Under the pieces are notes generated by a model that saw nothing but the letters and a program-made list of their open reading frames with translations, searched no databases and had not been told where the DNA came from. Source: an uncultured Roseburia sp. (GTDB taxonomy: Bacteria > Bacillota > Clostridia > Lachnospirales > Lachnospiraceae). From it: DNA of 19,825 nt. Positions 13,910 through 19,825 of this stretch are shown here, piece after piece. The stretch is from NCBI GenBank assembly GCA_910584215.1, contig CAJTYI010000020.1, forward strand, positions 19,042-38,866. Reading direction: 5' to 3'. Within the stretch, counting starts at the first letter, position 1. Each line of letters begins with the position of its first letter. The position numbers and the translations under genes are program-made.

Positions 13910-15577
13910 ATGAAATGTAAAAGAAAATGGCTGACAGGGTTTTTAGGTTTTTTGTTGGCAGCAGAGGTTGTGATAAATCCCGCACAAAACGCAAACTTGA
14001 TGGCGGCGGAGATTGAGAGGCAGGATGGCGAGCTACGAATATCAATTGAAATGCAAAATGAGATTTCGGACATCCAGGAATCGCAGGACACGAATGCATC
14101 CACAGAGAAATCTGACGGACTATTGGTGGGGACAATGGTAACCGTTGGACAAAACATCTATAAAGTGACGGAAGAGAAGTTTACAGTTTCTTTTTTTAGT
14201 AACAAGGAGCAATCTTCATTGGTTTTCGTTCCAGATGAGGTAATAATTAGTGGCATTCATTATAAAGTGACGTCTATTGCTGCCCGCGCTATCATGCGCA
14301 ATGAACAAGTGAAAAAAGTGGGGATAGGAAAAAACGTTATTTCCATAGGTGATAGGGCACTTTCCGGGTGTAGTAACTTGATGACAATAGAGATGCCGGA
14401 CAATGTGATTAGTATTGGAGAGGGTACATTTTCCGGGTGTAGTAAATTGACAGATATAGAAATACCTGAAAGTGTTATATATATCGGGAATAGAGCATTT
14501 TCGAAATGTAGCAGATTGACAGGCATAGAGATACCAAAGAATGTTATTACCATTGGGGAGGGAGCGTTTTCTGGGTGTAATTGGTTGAAAGACATCCGTC
14601 TCCCGGATGGATTGACGAATATAAGTGGAGAAACATTTTCTGAATGTATAAACTTGAAAAGTATAAGTATCCCAGAAAACGTAATAAGTATTGGGGATAG
14701 TGCATTTTATGGTTGCAATGCTCTCACGGATGTATATTATATGGGAAGCAGGGAACAATGGTCTGATATTGCGATTGGGTTGCAGAATCATTTATTAGAA
14801 AATGCAACAATTCATTATGGTGTTGGAGAAGAACCAGATTCTGAGCAACCATCAACAGAAACCCCGGACAGTAGCAGACCGACGGAGACACCGACAACGG
14901 AAACCAGCCAGGCAACAGAAACCCCGGACAGTAGCAGACCGACGGAGACACCGACAACGGAAACTGATTCAGGCGATGGTAGTTCATCTGTATCGGGGGA
15001 AAAGGACAGCCAAATACCTGACCAAACGCCTTCCAGAGACTCCCAATCTCCTGATACGCAGCTTCCGCAACCAGATGCCACACCACAGCCCGGCGATAGG
15101 ATAAAATACGGCAAAGCTACATATAGAGTTTTAAAAGAAAAAGCTACGGTTGCTTTTGTAGAATCTTCTGCTAAGACCTCCACGCTTAAAATACCAGATC
15201 AGGTAAAAAGCGGTGGCATCACCTACAAAGTGAAGTCAATTGCCAACAATGCCTTAAAAGGAAACAAAAACGTGAAGAAAGTAACAATAGGGAAAAATGT
15301 AACAGCAATTGGCAGTCGGGCTTTTATGAATTGTAAGAAGCTATCCTCTGTTACGGTTGGTACCGGGGTAAAGATCATCGGAAAAGAAGCGTTTAAAGGC
15401 TGTAAGCAGTTGAAGATGATTCATGTAAAATCAAAGAAACTTTCAGATATTGGGAAAAATGCATTTAAAGGTATCAAGCCGACAGCAACAGTTAAGGTTC
15501 CAGGAGGTAAATTGCAAGATTATAAGAAGCTGCTCAAGGGCAAGGGACAGGGCGGCAAGGTCAAAATAAAAAAGTAA
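13910..15577 (+). CDS. Secreted BspA-like leucine-rich repeat (LRR_5) protein with two lobes
   Basis: The protein has 555 residues. Residues 1-~33 are a signal peptide (basic start, hydrophobic KWLTGFLGFLLAAEVV, AxA-like site near residue 32). Residues ~73-141 are a lead-in domain, followed by six LRR_5 repeats of exactly 23 residues (142-279, for example NVISIGEGTFSGCSKLTDIE). Residues ~308-396 are a Ser/Thr/Pro/Glu linker with an exact repeat. Residues ~397-530 repeat the lead-in domain and LRR units, ending in a Lys-rich tail (YKKLLKGKGQGGKVKIKK). There is no LPXTG anchor, so it is probably secreted or held by charge. Such proteins often bind surfaces or host matrix; the ligand is unknown. 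I chose the ATG at 13910 because GGAGGG ends 9 bases before it; TTG 13904 is too close. The gene is A/T-richer than its rnf neighbours. Confidence 0.87.
   Translation: MKCKRKWLTGFLGFLLAAEVVINPAQNANLMAAEIERQDGELRISIEMQNEISDIQESQDTNASTEKSDGLLVGTMVTVGQNIYKVTEEKFTVSFFSNKEQSSLVFVPDEVIISGIHYKVTSIAARAIMRNEQVKKVGIGKNVISIGDRALSGCSNLMTIEMPDNVISIGEGTFSGCSKLTDIEIPESVIYIGNRAFSKCSRLTGIEIPKNVITIGEGAFSGCNWLKDIRLPDGLTNISGETFSECINLKSISIPENVISIGDSAFYGCNALTDVYYMGSREQWSDIAIGLQNHLLENATIHYGVGEEPDSEQPSTETPDSSRPTETPTTETSQATETPDSSRPTETPTTETDSGDGSSSVSGEKDSQIPDQTPSRDSQSPDTQLPQPDATPQPGDRIKYGKATYRVLKEKATVAFVESSAKTSTLKIPDQVKSGGITYKVKSIANNALKGNKNVKKVTIGKNVTAIGSRAFMNCKKLSSVTVGTGVKIIGKEAFKGCKQLKMIHVKSKKLSDIGKNAFKGIKPTATVKVPGGKLQDYKKLLKGKGQGGKVKIKK
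14853..14964 (+). repeat. Exact 52-bp direct repeat (60-bp period) in the LRR gene linker
   Basis: Bases 14853-14904 and 14913-14964 are identical, starting CAACAGAAACCCCGGACAGT and ending CAACGGAAAC. The 60-base offset keeps the frame, giving two copies of a 20-residue unit (ETPDSSRPTETPTTET plus SQAT). Its perfection at DNA level points to recent duplication, and copy number could vary. Confidence 0.92.
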
Positions 15578-15787
15578 AGGAAAAGTAGTTATATCGTATA
15601 TCGTAAAAAGAAAAATATACACTTGGGCAGTCAGAGCGCAAAACACTTCCCCTTCTGCCAACCACAATACGGTAAAGCGTTTCGTTCCTTTGAGGTAGGG
15701 ACTGCCATTCATGCCTGTAAGCAAGAGAAAACGGTGTGTTATGGTAGTCCCTATCCTTAGACTTTTACAGAAAGGCAGGGCATAACA
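15578..15787. other. Intergenic stretch with a long inverted repeat
   Basis: I see no convincing gene between the LRR gene and 15787. The main structure is GTAGGGACTGCCAT (15695-15708) paired with ATGGTAGTCCCTAT (15741-15754): 14 pairs including two G-T wobbles, extended by G15694-C15755, around a 32-base loop. A weaker stem GGCAG/CTGCC lies at about 15625-15660. No terminator with a T-tract is visible for the LRR gene. An open frame on the minus strand here runs into the LRR gene and has no ribosome site, so it was not called. Confidence 0.5.
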
Positions 15788-16028
15788 GTGAAGACCAAAC
15801 AGCATTTATCCAATGGATATAGTCTGACAAAGGAAACGGGATGTTGGCGCTTTCATTTTTGCCGGAGATGAAACTGCGATATCCATATCGGGCGCGGATC
15901 ACATGGCGGCGGATAACCGCATATTATGAAAGGATTATGTATCAGAAGCTGATGTGCTGGATAACAGCTCATATTTCCCTCAAAAATCATCAAATCACGA
16001 TCGGAATTTGAAAGAAGGTTTTTCATGA
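15788..16028 (+). pseudogene. Possible decayed ORF immediately upstream of the vanZ-like gene
   Basis: A GTG at 15788 after AGGCAGGG opens a frame (KTKQHLSNGYSLTKETGCWR) that stops at 15871. From about 15858 a different frame reads FAGDETAISISGADHMAADN up to a TGA at 15927, and after that stop continues KDYVSEADVLDNSSYF to a TGA at 16026-16028. That last stop overlaps the ATG of the VanZ gene (ATGA), as for coupled genes. One frameshift plus one nonsense mutation would restore a protein of about 79 residues. I do not recognise the protein. A competing 56-codon frame (15841-16011) is open but has odd composition. The call rests on reading frames only. Confidence 0.35.
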
Positions 16029-16537
16029 AATACATGGTAGATTTTACAGCTTTGGGTTTCTTATATGCTTTTATTTTTTTCAGAAGATGGAAAAGCAAAG
16101 GAAAAGATGTATTGTTTGTCAATACACTAATGTATATATATCTTTCTTTTGTGCTGTACTTTACTTTGATGCCGGTCATAACAGCTCTCCCATTTGTTCT
16201 GAACCATCCCTATACGCCAATGAATTTGGTGCCGTTTATAGATGTTTTGGCGGGGAGAGGGGATTTTGTAAGGCAGGTAGTATTGAACGTGATTATGACC
16301 GTACCGTTTGGTTTTTTATTTCCATTGACCCAAAATAGAGCTGCTAAGTTTAGCAGAACAGTATTTTTCTGCTTTTTGATGAGTTTGGGTATTGAACTAT
16401 TACAACCGCTTATCAATGGATTCAGATCATCGGACGTCACGGATTTAATCACGAATGTGATTGGAGGAATGCTCGGATACGGTTGTTATGTAATGTTTAA
16501 ACCAATCTTATTTTGGACATTAGATCATCTCAAATAA
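16025..16537 (+). CDS. VanZ family membrane protein
   Basis: The protein has 170 residues and four to five hydrophobic segments. The VanZ-like signatures are visible: LSFVLYFTLMPVI (residues ~40-52), MNLVPFIDVLAGRG (~67-80), VVLNVIMTVPFGFLFPLTQN (~85-104) and GIELLQPLINGFRSSDVTDL followed by ITNVIGGMLGY (~124-155). VanZ gave its name through teicoplanin resistance in Tn1546, but most chromosomal VanZ-like proteins have unknown roles, and nothing nearby (no vanHAX) suggests glycopeptide resistance. The ATG at 16025 has AGAAGG about 7 bases upstream. It overlaps the end of a possible decayed ORF. Confidence 0.88.
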   Translation: MKYMVDFTALGFLYAFIFFRRWKSKGKDVLFVNTLMYIYLSFVLYFTLMPVITALPFVLNHPYTPMNLVPFIDVLAGRGDFVRQVVLNVIMTVPFGFLFPLTQNRAAKFSRTVFFCFLMSLGIELLQPLINGFRSSDVTDLITNVIGGMLGYGCYVMFKPILFWTLDHLK

Positions 16538-16539
16538 GG

Positions 16540-16600
16540 GAGTGGGGGGTATACCCGCCGCTCAATCACAGTGAAACAGTTCAGACAAGAAGACCTGTTT
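16540..16600. terminator. Possible bidirectional terminator region between vanZ-like gene and GNAT gene
   Basis: GAGTGGGGGGTA (16540-16551) is nearly complementary to TACCCGCCGCTC (16552-16563), giving nine pairs with one mismatch around a TATA loop, but no T-tract follows. AAACAG (16574-16579) pairs with CTGTTT (16595-16600), which is followed by TAG. Convergent genes flank it. The evidence is weak. Confidence 0.35.
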
Positions 16601-17169
16601 TAGATATCCTTTTCTACAAAGTGGTTATTATAAAGCTTCCAGTACTTTTGATATACCCGATCTTCCTGCCCGTCAAGGTTTAATTGAAACATGCGGAACG
16701 TAACCAATATATTTTTGGGCTGCCACCATTCCTCATAAGAGTAGCAGTATTTCATTCCCACCTGCCTCATGACACCACCGCTTCTGGGATTATTTCTATC
16801 ATGTGTTGCTGTAATATATGGAATCCCGTCACGCTTTAATTGTGCAATCAAAACCCTGCCAGCCTCTGTGACAATTCCCCTGTGCCAAAACTCCTTGCGA
16901 AGCGCATATCCAAAATCGTAGCTATCGTCCGTATCTGCTTTGATGTATCCAATCGGGTAATTATCTTTTAAACAGATCGCAAAGTGGTACCTGCCGTCTG
17001 CAAACTGTTTCTCATAAAAGTTTTTCGTTTCTTCTATATTTTTTACAGGAAACCACGGCAGAAAAGTATTGATTTCTTTGTCTTTTAAAATCTGATACAA
17101 TGCCTCCATATCACCGTTTTCAAATTTCCGTAGTATCAGCCTATCTGTTTCCAATCTTAAAGTGTCCAT
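16600..17169 (-). CDS. GNAT family N-acetyltransferase (Acetyltransf_3 type)
   Basis: The protein has 189 residues and is cytoplasmic. It starts LRLETDRLILRKFENGDMEA, the typical opening of RimJ/RimL-like acetyltransferases. ICLKDNYPIGYIKADTDD is the central strand region. YALRKEFWHRGIVTEAGRVL (near 90-108) is motif A, binding acetyl-CoA (R/Q-x-x-G-x-G/A variant HRGIVTEA). TATHDRNNPRSGGVMRQVGM (near 120-139) is motif B with the Asn-Ser pair region. The acceptor cannot be predicted; related proteins act on ribosomal protein N-termini or small amines. The ATG at 17169 is preceded by AGAGGATT. It runs the same way as apbE upstream but is separated from it by the palindromic element at 17211-17376. 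Confidence 0.87.
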   Translation of the reverse strand: MDTLRLETDRLILRKFENGDMEALYQILKDKEINTFLPWFPVKNIEETKNFYEKQFADGRYHFAICLKDNYPIGYIKADTDDSYDFGYALRKEFWHRGIVTEAGRVLIAQLKRDGIPYITATHDRNNPRSGGVMRQVGMKYCYSYEEWWQPKNILVTFRMFQLNLDGQEDRVYQKYWKLYNNHFVEKDI

Positions 17170-17182
17170 GGTAATCCTCTAT

Positions 17183-17210
17183 TATTTACAGGAAAGCAAG
17201 TCTTTTACAA
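17183..17210 (-). promoter_or_regulatory. Weak candidate promoter for the GNAT gene
   Basis: Read on the minus strand: TTGTAA (17205-17210), 16 bases, then TAAATA (17183-17188). The -35 directly abuts the left end of the palindromic element. Only moderate matches to the consensus. Confidence 0.3.
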
Positions 17211-17376
17211 CTAGTACAACGAATATTAATTAGCTGACACCTTGACTTGTCTGATTTTTCATCCGCTTCGTTGTCGTCAATTGACGTAGCCACCGCTACG
17301 CCTGCGTTTGTGAAGCAGCACTCTCAGAAAAATATGCTGCGTCAAACTATCCAAAACTTAAATTTCGTTGTACTAG
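17211..17376. repeat. ~166-bp imperfect palindrome with 13-bp terminal inverted repeats (MITE-like)
   Basis: The ends are CTAGTACAACGAA (17211-17223) and its exact reverse complement TTCGTTGTACTAG (17364-17376). Inside, the arms stay partly complementary: TTGAC, ATTTTTC, GCTTC and CGTAGC on the left match the reversed right arm. They meet at CGTAGC-cacc-GCTACG (17285-17300). CGTCAATTGACG (17274-17285) is a perfect 12-base palindrome on the left arm. No transposase is encoded. The right end lies over the last bases of apbE and supplies its TAG stop. It could be a non-autonomous element, a dispersed extragenic palindrome or a transcriptional boundary. Confidence 0.75.
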
Positions 17377-18404
17377 AAAACCGTCAGCAAAACGTCTTCC
17401 CCGATTCCCGAGCTCTCGTGCAGCACATAGTCTGCGTCGATAAAGATGGCTTCCGTGTCCGGCAGCGATTCGATCAGTGCAAGGCCCTTTTCGATGCCCA
17501 GGGCAAAACAGATGGTGCTCAAGGCGTCCCCGTCCACCGAAGCGGTTGTGATGATGGAGACGCCGAGCAGATCATTGTCAATCGGATACCCGGTAGAGGT
17601 ATCTAGCAGATGATGGTAGAGCGCATCGCCCACTTTAAAGTAGCGTTCATAGACGCCGGAGGAGACCACGGTCTGGTCTGCGATCTTGACCGCGGCGATC
17701 GAGGAGCCGTCCCCGGCAAAAGGCTTCTGCAATCCGATATTGTAGGGGGAGCCGTCTGGTTTTTCGCCGATACACAGGACATTTCCGCCCAGATTGATGT
17801 GTCCGCTGGTGACATGATGCTCTGTGAGATAGGCTTTCATCTTGTCGGCAATGTAACCCTTAGCGATGCCGCCTAGGTCGATGCGCGCGTCGGGATTGCG
17901 CAGAGAAACATTGTTTCCGTCAATGACGATATTACGGTAATCCACGGTGGCGAGAGCTTTATCGATCTCGCTTTTAGCCGGAATCATAGAGGCGTCCGTC
18001 TCATTTAACAGGGCTTTGGTCGAGATGTTCCATAAGTCTGAGATTTTTCCTATGGTAACGTCAAATATTCCGTCGCTGAGTTCGCTGTAGTAAATACTTT
18101 TTTCCAACAGCTCAATGGTTTCGTCGTGCACCGTGACAGCCTTGCCCGCCGCAGCATTGATTTGAGAGATGTCACTGTCGGGGATGGTGTTGGAAAAATA
18201 GCTCTCATACTTTGCGGCAAGCGCAAAGCAGTCCTCCAACAGAGCTTCATGGGAACTGCCGTAGAGTGTGATCGTGATCACCGTGTCAAAATAAAATCCG
18301 GATTTTTGAAGCTGCGTATTGGGATTGCCCAGATTGCAGCCGTCCACAAGCGGACAGAGCAGGATGAGAATCAGAAATATGGCGCATAATTTTTTGCGTG
18401 ACAT
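17373..18404 (-). CDS. apbE: FAD:protein FMN transferase (ApbE), lipoprotein
   Basis: The protein has 343 residues. The N-terminus is a lipoprotein signal (KKLCAIFLILILLCPLVDGC, lipid-attached C23; the -2 Asp is unusual for a lipobox). The ApbE domain follows: FYFDTVITITLYG, FSNTIPDSDISQINAAAGKA, SDGIFDVTIGKISDLWNI, DARIDLGGIAKGYIADKMKA (FAD/Mg site), SGHINLGGNVLCIG, HHLLDTSTGYP and ASVDGDALSTICFALG. The enzyme moves FMN from FAD onto a threonine in S/T-G-x-T motifs of exported or membrane proteins; RnfD (TGAT) and RnfG (SGST), encoded 6-7 kb away, are the obvious targets. The ATG at 18404 has AGAAGGG upstream. The stop TAG is formed by the terminal repeat of the palindromic element. Confidence 0.94.
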   Translation of the reverse strand: MSRKKLCAIFLILILLCPLVDGCNLGNPNTQLQKSGFYFDTVITITLYGSSHEALLEDCFALAAKYESYFSNTIPDSDISQINAAAGKAVTVHDETIELLEKSIYYSELSDGIFDVTIGKISDLWNISTKALLNETDASMIPAKSEIDKALATVDYRNIVIDGNNVSLRNPDARIDLGGIAKGYIADKMKAYLTEHHVTSGHINLGGNVLCIGEKPDGSPYNIGLQKPFAGDGSSIAAVKIADQTVVSSGVYERYFKVGDALYHHLLDTSTGYPIDNDLLGVSIITTASVDGDALSTICFALGIEKGLALIESLPDTEAIFIDADYVLHESSGIGEDVLLTVF

Positions 18405-18445
18405 GATATGTCCCTTCTAAAATGTCAAAATATTTGTATTCTCTC

Positions 18446-18474
18446 ATGTTACAGGATTTTCCTGATAATTTCAA
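18446..18474 (-). promoter_or_regulatory. apbE: Likely apbE promoter
   Basis: On the minus strand: TTGAAA (18469-18474), a 17-base spacer, TAACAT (18446-18451). The spacer contains the inverted repeat CAGGA-ttt-TCCTG (18452-18464), which could bind a regulator. It is about 40 bases from the start codon. Confidence 0.5.
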
Positions 18475-18493
18475 TATTTTCAAAGAAATCATT

Positions 18494-18522
18494 TTGCCAT
18501 TTGGGGCAAGATGTGATAAACT
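18494..18522 (+). promoter_or_regulatory. proB: Likely proB promoter
   Basis: TTGCCA (18494-18499), a 17-base spacer, then TAAACT (18517-18522) preceded by TGA, giving an extended -10. The predicted RNA start near 18529 makes an 80-base leader and argues against the in-frame ATG at 18528 as the start of proB. Confidence 0.6.
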
Positions 18523-18608
18523 GAAAAATGGAATTTTGGGGAGCGATACAAATAGCCCGGATGGCGTCCCATTGCGTCAAACGTTCAGGAATGGAGATTT
18601 ATATAGAA

Positions 18609-19460
18609 ATGGAACAGAAAGAATTTGATTTTCAACAAAAGAAAAGAGTCGTGGTAAAAATCGGCTCGTCCTCTTTGATGTACGAGGAGACGGGGAATCT
18701 GAATCTAACTAAGTTGGAGAGATTGGTGCGGGAACTCTGCAATCTCAAAAACCGCGGGATAGATGTGTGTCTGGTAAGCTCTGGCGCGATCGCTGTGGGA
18801 AGACAGTCAATCGGGCTTGCCGAGCGGCCAAAGGGCATCTCCGAGAAGCAGGCGTGTGCGGCTGTCGGACAGGCTAAGCTAATGATGGCCTACCAGAAAC
18901 TATTTGGCGAATATAATCAGATGGCCGGACAGATATTGATCACAAAAAATACCATGGTCAATCCGGTCTCTAGGGAGAACGCCCAAAACACCTTTGAGGA
19001 GTTATTTCGTATGGGAGTGATACCGATTGTAAACGAAAACGACACGGTTTCGACCTACGAGATGCAGTTTGGCGACAATGATACGCTCTCGGCAATCGTG
19101 GCTTCCCTGGTTGGGGCAGACCTTTTGATTCTGCTTTCTGATATTGACGGGCTGTTTACGGACGACCCGCACACCAACCCGGACGCACAATTAATCGAAG
19201 TGGTTGAGAAAATGGATACGGACATATTGGGCATGGCAAAGAGCACAGTTGGCAGCGACATGGGAACCGGGGGGATGGCGACGAAGCTGACCGCGGCAAA
19301 GATCGCAACGCTGTCCGGCGCGGATATGGTCATTGCCAACGCCAAAGATGTGCGCATTATACATACCATTTTTGATGAGGCTTTTATTGGAACCATCTTT
19401 AAGGCGGAGAAAAAAGATACCTTCCGTATCGCGGATTTTATATTGGAGACAATTGGCTAA
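18609..19460 (+). CDS. proB: Glutamate 5-kinase, short form without PUA domain
   Basis: The protein has about 283 residues and is cytoplasmic. It phosphorylates glutamate to glutamyl 5-phosphate, the first step of proline synthesis. The amino acid kinase fold is complete: KRVVVKIGSSSLMYEETGNL at the N-terminus, VCLVSSGAIAVGRQSIGL, KQACAAVGQAKLMMAYQKLF, GVIPIVNENDTVS followed by FGDNDTLSAIVASLVGADLL, ILLSDIDGLFTDDPHTNP and VGSDMGTGGMATKLTAAKIA. The sequence ends at FIADFILETIG-like residues, with no C-terminal PUA domain (the E. coli enzyme is ~367 residues with PUA). I chose the ATG at 18609 (GGAG at 18593-18596); an ATG at 18591 is possible. A DUF896 gene and a folate gene follow in the same direction; proA is not in the window. 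Confidence 0.93.
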   Translation: MEQKEFDFQQKKRVVVKIGSSSLMYEETGNLNLTKLERLVRELCNLKNRGIDVCLVSSGAIAVGRQSIGLAERPKGISEKQACAAVGQAKLMMAYQKLFGEYNQMAGQILITKNTMVNPVSRENAQNTFEELFRMGVIPIVNENDTVSTYEMQFGDNDTLSAIVASLVGADLLILLSDIDGLFTDDPHTNPDAQLIEVVEKMDTDILGMAKSTVGSDMGTGGMATKLTAAKIATLSGADMVIANAKDVRIIHTIFDEAFIGTIFKAEKKDTFRIADFILETIG

Positions 19461-19497
19461 GCCGGGAGTAAATCAATGCGGCAGAATGGGAGGAACT

Positions 19498-19731
19498 ATG
19501 CAAAAAGAGCAGATAGACAGAATCAATGCGTTATACCGCAAGTCCCAGGCGGAAGGTCTGACAGAGGAGGAGAGGAAAGAGCAGGCTCTGCTGCGCAAGC
19601 AGTTTGTCGCGGATGTGAGGGGCAATCTGGTATCGCAGTTAAATCAGATTACTTTGGTGGACGAGGACGGGACAATGGAAAACCTGGGTGAAAAATTTGG
19701 AGACAAAACAACAGATCCGAAATTATCATAA
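19498..19731 (+). CDS. DUF896 domain-containing protein
   Basis: This is a 77-residue cytoplasmic protein. The sequence QIDRINALYRKSQAEGLTEE followed by EERKEQALLRKQFVADVRGN and LVSQLNQITLVDEDG is the DUF896 (YnzC-like) pattern: two helices forming a hairpin with a conserved LTEEE...EQ..LR..Y/F segment. A B. subtilis relative is linked to the SOS response region, but a molecular role is not established. The start at 19498 has GGGAGGA (19488-19494) at ideal distance. It lies 37 bases after proB, and its 3' end overlaps the next gene in another frame. Confidence 0.85.
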   Translation: MQKEQIDRINALYRKSQAEGLTEEERKEQALLRKQFVADVRGNLVSQLNQITLVDEDGTMENLGEKFGDKTTDPKLS

Positions 19732-19825
19732 AAGAATACGCGATGGCATGGCAAAGCGGGAGATAGAAGAAAAAAGCCGCCTGATTTGTGGGAAAGTCCT
19801 CAAGAGCCGCCAATACCGGGAGGCA
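19697..19825 (+). CDS. 5-formyltetrahydrofolate cyclo-ligase (partial, 3' end outside window)
   Basis: The frame reads ETKQQIRNYHKRIRDGMAKR and then EIEEKSRLICGKVLKSRQYR to the right edge. This is the N-terminal helix pattern of 5-FTHF cyclo-ligase (KxxIRxxxxxxRDxxxxxExxxKSxxIxxxLxxxxxYxxA), the ATP-dependent enzyme that turns 5-formyl-THF into 5,10-methenyl-THF. The catalytic part lies beyond the window, so the call rests on about 40 residues. The start is uncertain: TTG 19697 (chosen) or GTG 19688 both overlap the DUF896 gene's end; the first ATG, 19748, would cut off the conserved RD motif. It is probably in one operon with proB and DUF896. Confidence 0.7.
   Translation, partial: METKQQIRNYHKRIRDGMAKREIEEKSRLICGKVLKSRQYREA

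Noticed and set aside
14216..14791. 191-codon minus-strand frame opposite the LRR repeats
   Set aside because: It is kept open by the 69-bp repeats of the sense gene, so its own periodicity is an echo.
15443..15805. 120-codon minus-strand frame running from the intergenic region into the LRR gene
   Set aside because: No ribosome site, overlaps 135 bases of a well supported gene, and includes both arms of the inverted repeat; judged spurious.
16025..16537. vanZ-like gene as a glycopeptide resistance determinant
   Set aside because: No vanH, vanA/B or vanX nearby, and VanZ-like proteins are common in ordinary chromosomes.
18528..18608. N-terminal extension of ProB from the ATG at 18528
   Set aside because: The predicted transcription start lies at about the same position, there is no ribosome site, and the extra 27 residues do not resemble the kinase family.

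Overview
The window looks like a chromosomal segment of a gut-type Clostridia, most likely family Lachnospiraceae. The evidence is the rnfCDGEAB order, the cmk-ispH-rpsA cluster, the four-domain S1 protein, the DUF6115 / MltG-like pair, a BspA-type LRR_5 surface protein, and Gram-positive style ribosome binding sites (AGGAGG, GGGAGGA). This assignment comes from gene content and protein style only; no 16S or marker search was possible.

Layout. Positions 1-770 hold the end of a DUF6115-like gene coupled to a membrane-anchored protein with the LysM-like part of MltG, closed by a terminator. Positions 819-3051 hold an RpiR-type regulator followed immediately by a BaiN/HI0933-type flavoprotein. 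Positions 3052-3292 are non-coding and contain a degenerate ~34-bp tandem repeat. Positions 3293-5954 are cmk, ispH and an S1 gene, closed by a 15-bp hairpin terminator. A lone cheR follows (6053-6841), convergent with an RNase H-fold exonuclease-like gene (7012-8130, minus). A long leader with an extended -10 promoter precedes the complete six-gene rnfCDGEAB operon (8478-13534), which encodes the ferredoxin:NAD+ oxidoreductase ion pump. The operon is followed by a terminator and three further hairpins.

Positions 13745-17376 are more accessory in character: an A/T-richer two-lobed LRR_5 secreted protein, an intergenic stretch with a long inverted repeat and what looks like a decayed ORF, a VanZ-family membrane protein, a GNAT acetyltransferase (minus), and a ~166-bp imperfect palindrome with 13-bp terminal inverted repeats. 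One end of that palindrome supplies the stop codon of apbE. Positions 17373-18404 are apbE (minus), whose product is expected to attach FMN to the RnfD and RnfG subunits encoded nearby. Divergently, proB, a DUF896 gene and the start of a 5-formyltetrahydrofolate cyclo-ligase run off the right edge.

The main functional theme is energy conservation: the Rnf complex together with its likely maturation factor ApbE. Housekeeping genes cover CMP phosphorylation, isoprenoid synthesis, translation, proline synthesis and folate salvage. I see no phage genes, transposase, CRISPR array, rRNA or tRNA. The least explained items are non-coding: the tandem repeat before cmk, the hairpin module after rnfB (part of which recurs at 781), the inverted repeat at 15694-15755, and the palindromic element at the end of apbE. 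None of these amounts to a demonstrated new system.
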